Position numbers and translations under genes: made by a program. The notes beneath the pieces are model-generated. The model was not told the DNA's origin. It made no database searches and saw only the letters and a program-made list of their open reading frames with translations. This document shows, in pieces, positions 52,861 to 62,160 of a DNA stretch of 64,000 nt. Positions within the stretch are counted from its first letter, which is position 1; each line of letters starts with the position of its first letter. Origin of the DNA: Candidatus Flexifilum affinis (GTDB lineage Bacteria; Chloroflexota; Anaerolineae; Aggregatilineales; Phototrophicaceae); assembly GCA_016713325.1 (NCBI GenBank), contig JADJPJ010000087.1, forward strand, positions 1,116,001 through 1,180,000. The letters are read 5' to 3'.

Positions 52861-54483
52861 CTACGGCAGGGTGAGCGCGGTGATCCGCTCCTCAAGGTGC
52901 GGATCGAGCGGCGAATGCTCGCGCGCATATTCGATGAAGACATCGTCAAAGAAGATGACCGTGTCGGCGGGGTCGATACCGCGGTCGGCGAAGACCTGAT
53001 AGCCGTCACCGCCCTTACGGATGAAATCATTGGTGACGACGGTGTACAGTGCATCGGGGTCAAGCGGCCCATAGCTCTGGCCATCCGAGGACAGAATCTC
53101 GGCGCTGACGATGCGGCTGTAGACTGGCAGACTCCGATCGTAGGTGTAGCGCATGCCCGCAACCTGAGGAAAGCGGCCGGTGCCGCTGGATTCGCCGACG
53201 CGCGAGACGCCGTTCTCCAGCGCGAGTAGCAGATCGGCGCCGCGTATGTCGAAAGTGGTCAGGCGGTTGGTGAAAGGCAGGAATTCCAGTACCTCGCCGC
53301 GTTCCAGCGGGCCCGGGGTCAGACCACCGCGCATGGCACCGGCGTTGATCAGCGCAACTTCCGCGCCCGTTCGCCAGCGCAGAGCATCAGCGACCAGATT
53401 GCCCAGCGCGCACTCGTGACTGCGGCACGTCTGCACATTGCGGGGATTGACCACCATCACCGGCTGCGCATCCGACGTCCGAATCAGACGCTGCCGCTCG
53501 ATCTCGACCTGCGTGTTCAAATCGTCAACCAGACCCGCGACATCCGGGTCGGGCGTGATATAGCGACTCAGGAAGATGGTGTCTCCGCCCCAGGCGGTCA
53601 GAAGACCCCCCGCGTCGAAAGTGACGTCCAGGCGGCCCATATACCGAAGTTCGCCACGTTCCCCACCACCGGACTGGACGACCAGAAGGGTCGAGCCGTC
53701 CCTGCCAGCCAGCACCGTGGGATAAGGACCGTCCGCACCATCATACGTATTGCTCAGCAGCGTACGCGTGTTCCCCCCGATGATGACATCCACACCGCGA
53801 AGCGCCGGAGCGATAGCCATGTCCTGGTCATAGCCAAGATAGGACAGGACAATGACGATCTTTACGCCATCCGCCGCCAGCCTGTCCACCTCATTCTGAA
53901 TGATCTCGGCATAGTTCCCGGCGAAAATCAGCTCACGGCCCGGTGAGGAGTAGCGAGGTGTCGTGTCGGTGGTGATGCCAATCAGGCCAACGGATTGACC
54001 GCCCAATTCAAGGACAATCGAAGGCAGAAACTTGCCCGCCAGATCGTTGGAGCGCGAGGTATCGATGTTGGCCGCCAACACAGGGAAGGTGAGCGCGTCG
54101 ATGAACTGCGCCAGAATAGTGTCGCCGTTATCGAACTCCGGATTGCCGACGGTCATCGCGTCATATCCCAACGCGTTCATGATCTGGGCATTGTCCTGGC
54201 CGGCATAGACACGATGGAACAGTGTCCCCGTGAAGCGACCGCCCGCATCCAGCAGCAGGGTATTCTCGACTTCCTGGCGGATCTCGCGTACGACAGTCGC
54301 CTGCCGGGCCGCGCCGCCGTCTCCCGCATTGTCGGGTAGATGGTTGGCGCGCGTATCATTGGTGTGCATGATCGTGAGGGAAAATGCCCCCTCATCCTGG
54401 GCGTAGAGAGGAAGAGTCAAGCCTGCGAAAAGGAGTACCAGGACAAGAAGCGGTGACAGGCGGACTATGCGATGGGAACTCAT
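52861..54483 (-). CDS. Secreted 5'-nucleotidase/UshA-like protein lacking most metal ligands
   Basis: The 540-residue protein begins with a signal peptide (SSHRIVRLSPLLVLVLLFAGLTLPLYAQ); ATG 54483 has AAGG upstream. It has the calcineurin-like metallophosphoesterase domain and the 5'-nucleotidase C-terminal domain (INAGAMRGGLTPGPLERGE, PFTNRLTTFDIRGADLLLALENG). The metal site is degraded: HTNDTR (D43 kept, R45 where His is required), DAGG (G82 replaces Asp), GNPEF (N114 kept, P115 replaces the catalytic His), LSYLG (Tyr replaces His) and GGNTR (both His of GGHSH replaced). The fold is kept but phosphohydrolase activity is unlikely. It may bind nucleotides or act as a surface receptor. Confidence 0.88.
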   Translation of the reverse strand: MSSHRIVRLSPLLVLVLLFAGLTLPLYAQDEGAFSLTIMHTNDTRANHLPDNAGDGGAARQATVVREIRQEVENTLLLDAGGRFTGTLFHRVYAGQDNAQIMNALGYDAMTVGNPEFDNGDTILAQFIDALTFPVLAANIDTSRSNDLAGKFLPSIVLELGGQSVGLIGITTDTTPRYSSPGRELIFAGNYAEIIQNEVDRLAADGVKIVIVLSYLGYDQDMAIAPALRGVDVIIGGNTRTLLSNTYDGADGPYPTVLAGRDGSTLLVVQSGGGERGELRYMGRLDVTFDAGGLLTAWGGDTIFLSRYITPDPDVAGLVDDLNTQVEIERQRLIRTSDAQPVMVVNPRNVQTCRSHECALGNLVADALRWRTGAEVALINAGAMRGGLTPGPLERGEVLEFLPFTNRLTTFDIRGADLLLALENGVSRVGESSGTGRFPQVAGMRYTYDRSLPVYSRIVSAEILSSDGQSYGPLDPDALYTVVTNDFIRKGGDGYQVFADRGIDPADTVIFFDDVFIEYAREHSPLDPHLEERITALTLP

Positions 54484-54629
54484 CTTGACCTGCCTTATAA
54501 GTGCGCTCAGAAAAACAGACCCGTCCTTACAATGCACAAGGGTAACCCAGGCATGAGGCATGGAACATAGAGATTTTGTTAAGTTTTGACGAATTCCGCA
54601 GTACTCTCCCGTTGCTCACGCGTCATGCG

Positions 54630-56535
54630 TCACCCTGGCGTGACCACACGTACGCCGCAGGACCGCGCGCGCTGAGCCGGATCGCGCGAGGTGCGGACAG
54701 CCAGACGAGCGGTGGTCGGTGAACTCAGGAAATTTCCGCCACGGATGACGCGCTCGGTCCCTGTCTCCGGGCCAGTGGGGTTAGCCTGCTCCCCTTCTTC
54801 GTAGCGGCCAAACCAATCGGCCACCCACTCGCACGCGTTGCCGACCACGTCATAGACGCCCATCCAACTGAGGTCGGTCGGCCGGCTCCCCACCAGATCG
54901 GGGGCAGTCGGGGCCGTACCACCGCGCGAAATTTCGTTGATGATGCTGTAGCCCAACTGGTAGCCATCGCCCCAGGCGAAGACGCGACCGGCCTCTCCAC
55001 GGGCGGCATACTCCCACTCGGCTTCGGTGGGCAGCCGTCCACCGCGCCATCGAGCATAGGCGTCCGCCTCGTACCAGCTCAGGTTGATGCGCGGCTGAAG
55101 ATCGGCACTGCTTCCAGCGCGATCTTCTGGTCCTTCGAAACCGTTGCTCTGCACCCAGGTCCACCCCGCCTCCGACCACCATTGAGGATCGGCATAGCCG
55201 CCGGCTTCGACAAAGGGCGCGTAGGCCTCGTGCGTCACTTCGTATACGTCCATCCAGAAGCCATTCACACAGACGCGGTGCGCCGGAAGCTCATCGATGC
55301 CGGCATCCGGATCCTTCTGAAGATCACTACCCATGCTGAAGCAGCCCTGAGGAACCCGAACTTGCAGCACCGAGCGCCCGTCCAGTCGCTGACCGCTGGA
55401 GAGCGCAGAAGTGGGATTTGCCGTCGCCTCGGGCGGCGTGTTCGTCGATTGACTGTTCACGATCAGGAACATACCGACGGCGAAGACCACCAGCAGAGAG
55501 AGGAGCACGAGCAAAATGGTGGGGGTGCGCGAAGGCGGGTTCAGAGCCTCCGTCGGATGAGACTGCTGTGTCTGTGCGGCTGCTCGCGTAGAGGTCGTCC
55601 GCACGACGGGCAGTTCCATCGTCGATGAATCCGGATCATTTCCGTAAGCGATGTAGCGCTGTAAAGGCAAGGGGCTAAGGGGCGAAAGCTCGATCTGCCG
55701 GCCATGCAGCGCGCGCCGCAACAACGTCGAGAATTCAGACGCCGACCCATAGCGCTCATCACGCTGTTTGGCGATGGCCCGCTTCACCACTTCGTTGACC
55801 GGCGCTGGCATGCCTTCGCGCAGGGAATCGATCGGCGGAGGGTAGGTGTGTAGATGCTGGAACATCATGCTCGTGGTGGTGTCCGCCTTGAACGGCAGAT
55901 CGCCGGTGAGCATCTCATAGCTCAGCACACCGAAGGAATAGATGTCGGAGCGGGCATCGATGGGCTGCCCTTCCCACTGCTCAGGCGACATATAGGCCAG
56001 GTGTACCAATAATCGCCCCGGTGCGGGTCCTGCTGATGTTCTCGCCCAGCAGCTTGGCAATACCGAAGTCGCAGAGGAGCGCATTGCCGGAGGCATCCAG
56101 CAGAACGTTCTGCGGCTTCAGGTCGCGGTGGATCACCCCCTGGCTGTGGGCATAATCCAGGGCCTCGCCGATCTGAGCCGTCAGACGCTCGACCTCCGCC
56201 AGCGGCAGCAGGCCGCGGCCCATCAGGTCGGCAAGACTGCCCCCCGGCGCATAGTCCATCACCAGGCAGAGATAGCGATCGTCAGCAAGATATTCGATCA
56301 GTCGCAGAATATTGGGATGGTGCAGCGCGGCAATCGTGCGCGCTTCAGTCTCCAGCCGCTCGGCGAATGAGGGTTCGCCGAGTAGTTCCGGCCTCATAAC
56401 CTTAATCGCTACGTTACGATCAAAGGCGGTGATCTGCTGCGCCAGATAGACGGTCGCAGAAGTACCGTCGCCCAGTCGCGAGACAACCCGGTATTGACCG
56501 ATTTGGTGGCCGGTCAGATCGTTTTTGATCGCCAT
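54630..56535 (-). CDS. Ser/Thr protein kinase fused to an FGE-like domain (single-base frameshift at about 56004)
   Basis: The kinase half starts at ATG 56535: glycine loop LGDGTSATVY, K45, catalytic HRDLKPQN with D138, and DFG 156-158. An extra base in CACCTGG (minus strand, about 56004) breaks the frame. Removing it gives GTLAYMSPEQWEG, the normal activation-loop end, and the protein continues to 54630. The restored 634 residues add a transmembrane helix (339-359) and an extracytoplasmic FGE/sulfatase-modifying-factor-like domain (GCFSMGSD, RLPTEAEWEYAARG, VGNACEWVADW, RVIRGGNF). Kinase inside, FGE-fold sensor outside is known in several phyla. A stretch of homopolymer-poor sequence makes error or mutation equally possible. 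Confidence 0.85.
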
Positions 56536-56691
56536 ATGTCCTGTGCCTGGGCGCTCGGCCTCTGAATCACGCCCATATTATTGCTCGTGATGGGCACTTC
56601 GACAATGAATCGAGACCTCACATCGTAAGAGAATGCGACACCTTTCTCAGAGTTGGCGCTCGAACTATCGCTGAAGTTCCCGTCGAAGGGG

Positions 56692-56700
56692 TGGTAGAAT
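56692..56700 (+). promoter_or_regulatory. Extended -10 promoter of glnS
   Basis: TGG-TAGAAT at 56692-56700 resembles the extended -10 consensus and lies 48 bases before the start codon. There is no clear -35. Confidence 0.45.
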
Positions 56701-56747
56701 AATGCTTTGCAGATGTGGCATAGTCAGGACACGGAAAGAACGGCACG

Positions 56748-58460
56748 ATGGCAAACGATGAGACAAACGTGGCCGGAGAGAGGGAAGCGACCGGCAAGCG
56801 CAACTTCATTCACGACATCATCGATGAGCATAATCGCACGGGTCGTTTTGGCGGCCGGGTCCACACTCGCTTTCCACCGGAACCAAACGGCTATCTGCAT
56901 GTCGGTCATGCGGCGTCGATCTGCCTGAACTTCGGCATTGCGGATGCTTACGGCGGCAAAACGAATCTGCGCTTCGACGACACCAACCCGACGAAAGAGA
57001 ACCAGGAGTACATCGACGGTATCATTCGCGACGTGCACTGGCTCGGCTTCGAGTGGGAGGGCCTGTTCTACGCCTCAGACTACTTCGAGCAGCTCTACCA
57101 GTGGGCGGAAAAGCTCATCGTGGACGGTAAGGCGTACGTCGATCAGCTGTCGGCCGACGAGATTCGCGAGCACCGCGGCACGCTGACGGAACCGGGCCTT
57201 AACAGCCCGTATCGCGACCGTCCAATCGAGGAAAACCTCGACCTCTTCCGCCGCATGCGGGCGGGTGAGTTCAAGAACGGCGAAATGGTGCTGCGCGCCA
57301 AGATCGATATGAGTTCGCCGAATGTCAACCTGCGCGATCCGGTCATGTACCGCATCCTGCATGCGCATCATCCGCGCACCGGGAACGATTGGTGCATCTA
57401 CCCCATGTACGACTGGGCGCATGGCCAGAGCGACAGCATCGAGGGGGTGACGCACTCGATCTGCACGCTGGAGTTCGAACTGAATCGCGCCCTCTATGAC
57501 TGGTTTGTCGATCAGCTCGGCATCTTCCACCCGCAGCAGATCGAATTTGCGCGGGTCAACGTGACCTACATGCTGACCAGCAAGCGCAAGCTGCTCCGTC
57601 TGGTGACCGACAACTTCGTCCGGGGTTGGGATGACCCGCGCATGCCGACAATCTCGGCCATGCGCCGCCGCGGCTATACGCCGAAATCGATCCGCGATTT
57701 CGTCGAGATGGTCGGCGTCTCGCGCTCGGGCGGCTGGGCCGATATTCACATGCTGGAACACTGCGTGCGGCAGGATCTGAACAAGATCGCGCCGCGCGTG
57801 ATGGCGGTGCTGCACCCGGTCAAGGTCGTGCTGACGAACTATCCGGAGGGTCAGGTCGAATGGTTCGACTCGCCGGTGAACCCGGAGGATCCGTCGGCCG
57901 GCACACGCAAGGTGCCCTTCTCACGCGAGCTGTACATCGAGGCGGAAGACTTCATGGAAGAGCCGCCGCCGAAATTCTTCCGCCTCGCGCCTGGCCGCGA
58001 GGTTCGCCTGCGTTCGGCGTACTTCATCAAATGTGAGGAAGTCGTCAAGGACGCGGACGGCAACGTCGTCGAACTGCGCTGCACGTACGACCCGGCCACC
58101 AAAGGCGGCGACTCGCCGGATGGCCGCAAGGTCAAAGCGACTCTGCACTGGGTGTCCGTCGCACACGCGCTGACCGCCGAAGTGCGCCTGTATGACTACC
58201 TGCTCACGGTGCAGAAGCCCAGCGATATGGAAGAAGACCGCGACTTCATGGATTACATCAACCCGAAATCGCTGGAGGTCATCGAGCACGCCTACATCGA
58301 ACCCAGCATGGCGGGCGCCCCGGCCGGCAAGCAGGTCCAGTTCGAGCGAATCGGCTACTTCACCGTCGACTCGGACACCACGGCGGACCATCTGGTCTTC
58401 AACCAGACGGTATCGCTCAAGGATGAATGGTCGAAGCTGCAGAAGCAGACCTCCGGCTAG
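56748..58460 (+). CDS. glnS: Glutaminyl-tRNA synthetase
   Basis: GlnRS charges tRNA-Gln directly. The 570-residue class I enzyme has the signature [18 protein letters not shown] (HIGH motif), [17 protein letters not shown], and the KMSKS-equivalent LTSKRKL. The C-terminal beta-barrel anticodon-binding domains are complete. ATG 56748 is preceded by a modest Shine-Dalgarno (GAAAGAACGGCACG). Bacteria without GlnRS make Gln-tRNA by the GatCAB amidotransferase route; the presence of GlnRS means a direct route. Two tRNA-Gln genes are in the same window. The MerR-type gene follows 18 bases later. Confidence 0.95.
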   Translation: MANDETNVAGEREATGKRNFIHDIIDEHNRTGRFGGRVHTRFPPEPNGYLHVGHAASICLNFGIADAYGGKTNLRFDDTNPTKENQEYIDGIIRDVHWLGFEWEGLFYASDYFEQLYQWAEKLIVDGKAYVDQLSADEIREHRGTLTEPGLNSPYRDRPIEENLDLFRRMRAGEFKNGEMVLRAKIDMSSPNVNLRDPVMYRILHAHHPRTGNDWCIYPMYDWAHGQSDSIEGVTHSICTLEFELNRALYDWFVDQLGIFHPQQIEFARVNVTYMLTSKRKLLRLVTDNFVRGWDDPRMPTISAMRRRGYTPKSIRDFVEMVGVSRSGGWADIHMLEHCVRQDLNKIAPRVMAVLHPVKVVLTNYPEGQVEWFDSPVNPEDPSAGTRKVPFSRELYIEAEDFMEEPPPKFFRLAPGREVRLRSAYFIKCEEVVKDADGNVVELRCTYDPATKGGDSPDGRKVKATLHWVSVAHALTAEVRLYDYLLTVQKPSDMEEDRDFMDYINPKSLEVIEHAYIEPSMAGAPAGKQVQFERIGYFTVDSDTTADHLVFNQTVSLKDEWSKLQKQTSG

Positions 58461-58478
58461 GCAGTCTGGAAGCCGCAG

Positions 58479-59255
58479 GTGAACGCGCGCAAGGCAGAGG
58501 GGTATACCGTCGGCGAGCTGGCCAAGCTCGCCGGCGTCACCGTGCGGACGCTTCACATCTGGGATGAAGCCGGGTTGCTCAAACCCGCACGTACCGAATG
58601 GAGCCAGCACCGCCGCTACCAGCAGCACGATCTGCTCCGCCTGGGGCAGATCATGACCCTCAAGCACCTGGGCTTCACGCTGAGAGAGATTCGCGACCTG
58701 CTGGACGCTCCGCAAGCCAACCTGAAGGACTCGCTGGCCGCGCAGAAAGCGGCCGTTGACCACGAGATCGCCCGTTTGCAGGCGGCGTCGTTCGCTCTCA
58801 GCCGGACGCTCAAGGCACTGGATGAATCGGACGCGCCGGATTGGGACGGGGTAGCTGCGCTGATTCGCAGCTTCGCCAGTCTGGATCGCAGCGCGACCAT
58901 CCAGGAGTTCTTCCCGCCGGAGACCTGGGCCTGGGTTCAGGAACGCGCCGCGCAAATGCCGCCGGAATATGTTCATGCGTCGGCTGATGCCTGGGAGAGT
59001 GTCTACACCGGGTTTCGCGCGGTGCGCCACTTCCCGCCGGATGCCCCTGAAGTGCAGGCCCAGGCAGCCGACATGGCGCGTTTGATCGAAGGATTCACCG
59101 CTTCAAACCCAGAAATAGAAGCCGGTCTGCGCAAGATGTACGAGGGCAGCGATCTGGCCACTCACCCCTTGCACCCCGCTCAGGGCGATCACGATCTGAT
59201 GGCCTTCATGGAGCAGGCGCTGGAGATTTACCGGCAGCGCAGAGGCGAGTCCTGA
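58479..59255 (+). CDS. MerR-family regulator with TipAS-like antibiotic-binding domain
   Basis: The 258-residue protein has a MerR winged-helix DNA-binding domain (YTVGELAKLAGVTVRTLHIWD at about 9-29, arm GLLKPARTEWSQHRRYQ), a dimerisation coiled coil (QANLKDSLAAQKAAVDHEIARL), and a C-terminal domain of about 130 residues of the TipAS/GyrI-like type (MARLIEGFTASNPEIEAGLRKM). TipAL-type proteins bind thiopeptides or other bulky drugs and activate their own promoter. It starts with GTG 58479 after a short gap from glnS. The ligand is unknown. Confidence 0.87.
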   Translation: MNARKAEGYTVGELAKLAGVTVRTLHIWDEAGLLKPARTEWSQHRRYQQHDLLRLGQIMTLKHLGFTLREIRDLLDAPQANLKDSLAAQKAAVDHEIARLQAASFALSRTLKALDESDAPDWDGVAALIRSFASLDRSATIQEFFPPETWAWVQERAAQMPPEYVHASADAWESVYTGFRAVRHFPPDAPEVQAQAADMARLIEGFTASNPEIEAGLRKMYEGSDLATHPLHPAQGDHDLMAFMEQALEIYRQRRGES

Positions 59256-59270
59256 GCGCCAACACAGGCC

Positions 59271-59298
59271 TTCACTCTCCAACAGGTCATGCTATACT
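59271..59298 (+). promoter_or_regulatory. Promoter of tRNA-Gln(TTG)
   Basis: TATACT at 59293-59298 is a near-consensus -10 about 13 bases before the tRNA. TTCACT at 59271-59276, 16 bases upstream, is an acceptable -35. Confidence 0.6.
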
Positions 59299-59310
59299 AG
59301 CGATGTCCAT

Positions 59311-59381
59311 AGAGGGATAGTTCAATGGTAGAACAGCGGCCTTTGGAGCCGTCAGTCCTGGTTCGAGCCCAGGTCCCTCTG
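59311..59381 (+). tRNA. tRNA-Gln, anticodon TTG
   Basis: The cloverleaf is complete: acceptor AGAGGGA/TCCCTCT, D-arm GTTC/GAAC, anticodon stem GCGGC/GCCGT with loop CTTTGGA (anticodon TTG at 59343-59345), and T-arm CCTGG-TTCGAGC-CCAGG. It reads CAA and, with wobble, CAG. CCA is not encoded. It has its own promoter and terminator and lies 851 bases downstream of glnS. Confidence 0.95.
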
Positions 59382-59394
59382 AAAGTTGAAACAG

Positions 59395-59433
59395 AACGCC
59401 CACCCGTGCAGCGCACAGGTGGGCGTTTTGTTT
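59395..59433 (+). terminator. Rho-independent terminator after tRNA-Gln(TTG)
   Basis: AACGCCCACC pairs with GGTGGGCGTT. The loop can extend the stem with GTGC/GCAC. TTTTGTTT follows at the 3' side. Confidence 0.88.
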
Positions 59434-59449
59434 GCGAGAGCAGCCGCCG

Positions 59450-61051
59450 TTACGGGTGGTTGCCTGTGTTCTCCGTCACGGAGAGTGTCCCGCTGATAAA
59501 TGTGCCGCTGGCGAAAGAACCGATCCAGACGTCATAGCGGCCCGACGACGGCGAATTGAAGTCGATGGTCGGATTGAGCGTGCCGAAGCTGTCATCGTTG
59601 CAGAAATAGCTTCCACCGGGAGTGTTGATGACCATCGTCGCGTCTCCGGAACCGACAAAGTACATGCGCAGCGTCGGGAAGGCACCAGAGGTGTAGTTGA
59701 TGCTGAAATCCGGCGATGTGGTCGTGAAGCCTGTGCAGCCACCGCCGAGGTAGCTGACGTTCACGGTGCCACCGGACGTGATGCCTACCTGGAACGGATC
59801 GGGCACGAAGCCGGAAGTCAGCGCCGTGCTCCCGTAGTTCGGCGGCAGGCTGAAGTTCAGCGTCGGGGCCGGTGCAGGAGGAAGCGTGGCCGTAGCAGTT
59901 GCGCCAGGGGGCGTACTCGTAAAAGTGGCGGTAAATACCGGGTTCGTGCCCGTCGGAAGAGGCGCCGGCAGAGTCGGCGGAATAACAACCGGGACGGTAT
60001 TGCAGACACCGCCGATTCGCACGACCGTGGTCGACACCCACCCCAGAATGCCGTTCAGGTTGATCTGATACCAACTGTTGTCGGGCGTGCGGCCGAAGAC
60101 CAGGGCAAGCTGGGTGGGCTGCAAGCGCGTGACAATCGCGTAATCAAGGCCCGGTCCCTGGCGCACGTTGATGGTCGCGCCGGTCAGCGAGGCCACCTGG
60201 CAGGCGCCAGTAGGCGGAATGACAACCGGCTGGAAGGTCGGCGTGACCTGTGGCGGCTGCACGGGAACTGTCGGGACGATCTGCGGAGAACTGCCACCGG
60301 TGGTCCCCGGGCAGGTCACACCGCTGTTGGCCACCTCGACGCACAGGCTGAACGCCTGAGCAAGCCCCGCGCCGCTGAAGGAAATCTCGACGACATAGTT
60401 GACCGCGAAGGCCGTCGGCGGAATGCTGTAACGCACACCGCTCAGCCGCGCGCTGGAAAGCGCCAGCACTTCGTCGGTGCCATCATCCTTCAGGGTGACG
60501 ATCGGCGCGACCGAGGCCGGGTCGGCCAGAACGTTGATGAAGACGGTATCGGTCAGACTGCCGGTAAACGAGAAGGCGCGGAAGCCGGTCTGAGAGTCGA
60601 CCTGTCCTGTTATGACCTGCCCTGGCGTGATCGCCGAAGGCGGACTGGCCGTGGCATTGGAGGACTGAATACTCAGCAGGAAATCGCCGGTTGTGTTGGC
60701 ACTGCTCCTCACCCGTATCACGTAACTGCCGGCTGCCGGCAGCGACACCGTGCCCTGAACAATGTCGATGCCGTTGGTATTGCTGATCCCGCCGACGATG
60801 ATGCCCGCGGGACTGATCACCTCGAATTCCGGACGGAGGCCCGGCACGATAGAAAGGACCTGAATGGCCACCGAGCGCGCAGCGTCGGCATTCAGGGTGA
60901 ATTCGGCGCGCCCTCCAGCCTGCACGATAGAGCCAACCTTGTTTTCATTCAGGTTGATGGGCTGAGGCGCCTGTGCAGCTACGGCGCTCACGCCCAGAAC
61001 CCCCAGCAAAAAGACGATCAACAGCGGACGGCGAAGCCATGCAGGGAACAT
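59450..61051 (-). CDS. Secreted protein with pre-peptidase C-terminal (PPC) and SH3 domains
   Basis: The 533-residue protein starts at ATG 61051 with AAAGG upstream and a signal peptide (FPAWLRRPLLIVFLLGVLGVSAVAAQ). Two beta-sandwich PPC-like domains (about 30-250; GTVSLPAAGSYVIRVRSSANTTGDFLLSI is the first) are followed by a Pro/Thr-rich linker, an SH3b domain (INVRQGPGLDYAIVTRLQP, GWVSTTVVRIGG at about 290-350), another Thr/Pro-rich linker and a C-terminal beta domain (GGGCTGFTTTSPDFSIN, GRYDVWIGSFASGTF). It carries no catalytic motif and probably acts at the cell surface as an adhesin or wall-binding protein. Its linkers and SH3 fold echo the hydrolase at 7978-9133. Confidence 0.82.
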   Translation of the reverse strand: MFPAWLRRPLLIVFLLGVLGVSAVAAQAPQPINLNENKVGSIVQAGGRAEFTLNADAARSVAIQVLSIVPGLRPEFEVISPAGIIVGGISNTNGIDIVQGTVSLPAAGSYVIRVRSSANTTGDFLLSIQSSNATASPPSAITPGQVITGQVDSQTGFRAFSFTGSLTDTVFINVLADPASVAPIVTLKDDGTDEVLALSSARLSGVRYSIPPTAFAVNYVVEISFSGAGLAQAFSLCVEVANSGVTCPGTTGGSSPQIVPTVPVQPPQVTPTFQPVVIPPTGACQVASLTGATINVRQGPGLDYAIVTRLQPTQLALVFGRTPDNSWYQINLNGILGWVSTTVVRIGGVCNTVPVVIPPTLPAPLPTGTNPVFTATFTSTPPGATATATLPPAPAPTLNFSLPPNYGSTALTSGFVPDPFQVGITSGGTVNVSYLGGGCTGFTTTSPDFSINYTSGAFPTLRMYFVGSGDATMVINTPGGSYFCNDDSFGTLNPTIDFNSPSSGRYDVWIGSFASGTFISGTLSVTENTGNHP

Positions 61052-61283
61052 ACCTGTCAACCTTTACAGATGAAGCCGCAAAAATGCGCGAAAAAACACC
61101 ATGTCTTGTTTGGGTCTGATCACAGTATCCCGGAGAACCGGGTTCTTCACAAGCTACCCAAAGGCGTAGGCATGGTGCTAAACTAGCACCGGGGTGAACG
61201 TTATCACACGATCCGACCTTGTTTCGGCGTGATCTCGCCTCTGACCTGGCCAATGCTGATCCGGATGACCTCGGGAAGACCTT

Positions 61284-61505
61284 ATGAGCAACAACCAGAA
61301 TCCGTTCGATCCCGCGACCCTGCGGCGGATGCTCACAGCCGGGGCAATCCTGGCCGTCGGCGGAATCATCCTGTTCGTACTGCTGTGGCTGGCACTCGGC
61401 AGTGCCAATGTGCAGAACTTCCCCCGTCTGATCCTATCGCTGTGCGTTCCGCCTGCGATCATCGCGCTCCTGCTGGGCGGCTACTTCCTCATCTCACGAC
61501 GATAA
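61284..61505 (+). CDS. Small membrane protein with two transmembrane helices
   Basis: The 73-residue protein has an N-terminal hydrophilic part (SNNQNPFDPATLRRM), two hydrophobic helices separated by a short turn (LGSANVQNFPR), and ends with a basic SRR. GGGAAG precedes the ATG. Its 3' end overlaps the convergent methyltransferase gene by 17 bases. It is probably a real small gene because composition, start and helices agree, but no family was recognised. Confidence 0.6.
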   Translation: MSNNQNPFDPATLRRMLTAGAILAVGGIILFVLLWLALGSANVQNFPRLILSLCVPPAIIALLLGGYFLISRR

Positions 61506-62160
61506 GGCGCACCACCAGCGCGACCGGGCTGCCGTTCGCATGCCCTGGGATTGCCGGCTCGCGCACCGCATCAATGCGCAGCCCGGCGGCCTCCGCGGCA
61601 GCGTGGACTGCGGCATACAGATGGGCCTTATGCTCGACGGCATACTGCACCCCGTCCGCCGTGAAGGTGCGCTGCGCACCGGCAAGCGCCAGAAAGGGGT
61701 GAAAGTCGCTGATCACCGCGGCCCCACCCTTGCGGACCACGCGCCCGATCTCACGATAAACGGCATCCAGTTGCGGCAGATGGCCGACCGCCATGCCGCA
61801 CACCAGCACATCGACTGAGTCCGACTTCAAGGGCAGATTGTCCATCGACGAGAGAACGCGAAACGGCAGGGAGCAGCCCGCGAGCATGTGCGGACTGTTG
61901 TCCAGTGCGATCACCTGGCGCGCGCCACGCTCGCGCAGCATCAGCCCATAGCGACCGGTACCGCAGGCCAGATCGGCAGCAACGTCGCCGGTGACGTCGG
62001 GCAGCAGTTCAATGACCGCCGCTTCCTCGACCTGCATCAGTAAGTTGTGCGCCTCGGGTGGGTATTGCGCTGCCCAGAGCGCGTAAGCGTCCAGGCTGCT
62101 TAACACCGGAGCCGGGCGCGGACGCCGCTCAGCACGCGCAAGACGCCGCAGCAGGTTCAT
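61489..62160 (-). CDS. Class I SAM-dependent methyltransferase
   Basis: The 223-residue protein has motif I DLACGTGRYGLML, acidic beta-2 end ALDNSPHML, and LVCGMAVGHLPQLDAVYREIGRVVRKGGAAVISDFHP, a UbiE/MenG-like methyltransferase core. Its ATG overlaps the stop of the membrane protein gene upstream (ATGA, 62157-62160), so it is the last gene of a coupled operon with that protein, the radical SAM protein and a further membrane protein. The acceptor may be a lipid or quinone-like substrate, judged only from context. Confidence 0.85.
   Translation of the reverse strand: MNLLRRLARAERRPRPAPVLSSLDAYALWAAQYPPEAHNLLMQVEEAAVIELLPDVTGDVAADLACGTGRYGLMLRERGARQVIALDNSPHMLAGCSLPFRVLSSMDNLPLKSDSVDVLVCGMAVGHLPQLDAVYREIGRVVRKGGAAVISDFHPFLALAGAQRTFTADGVQYAVEHKAHLYAAVHAAAEAAGLRIDAVREPAIPGHANGSPVALVVRLIVVR

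Noticed and set aside
57921..59030. 369-codon minus-strand frame across glnS and the MerR gene
   Set aside because: It is antisense to two certain genes with no family pattern.
59432..61186. 584-codon plus-strand frame opposite the secreted SH3/PPC protein
   Set aside because: It is Arg/Gly/Asp-rich low-complexity translation and overlaps a gene with signal peptide and recognised domains.
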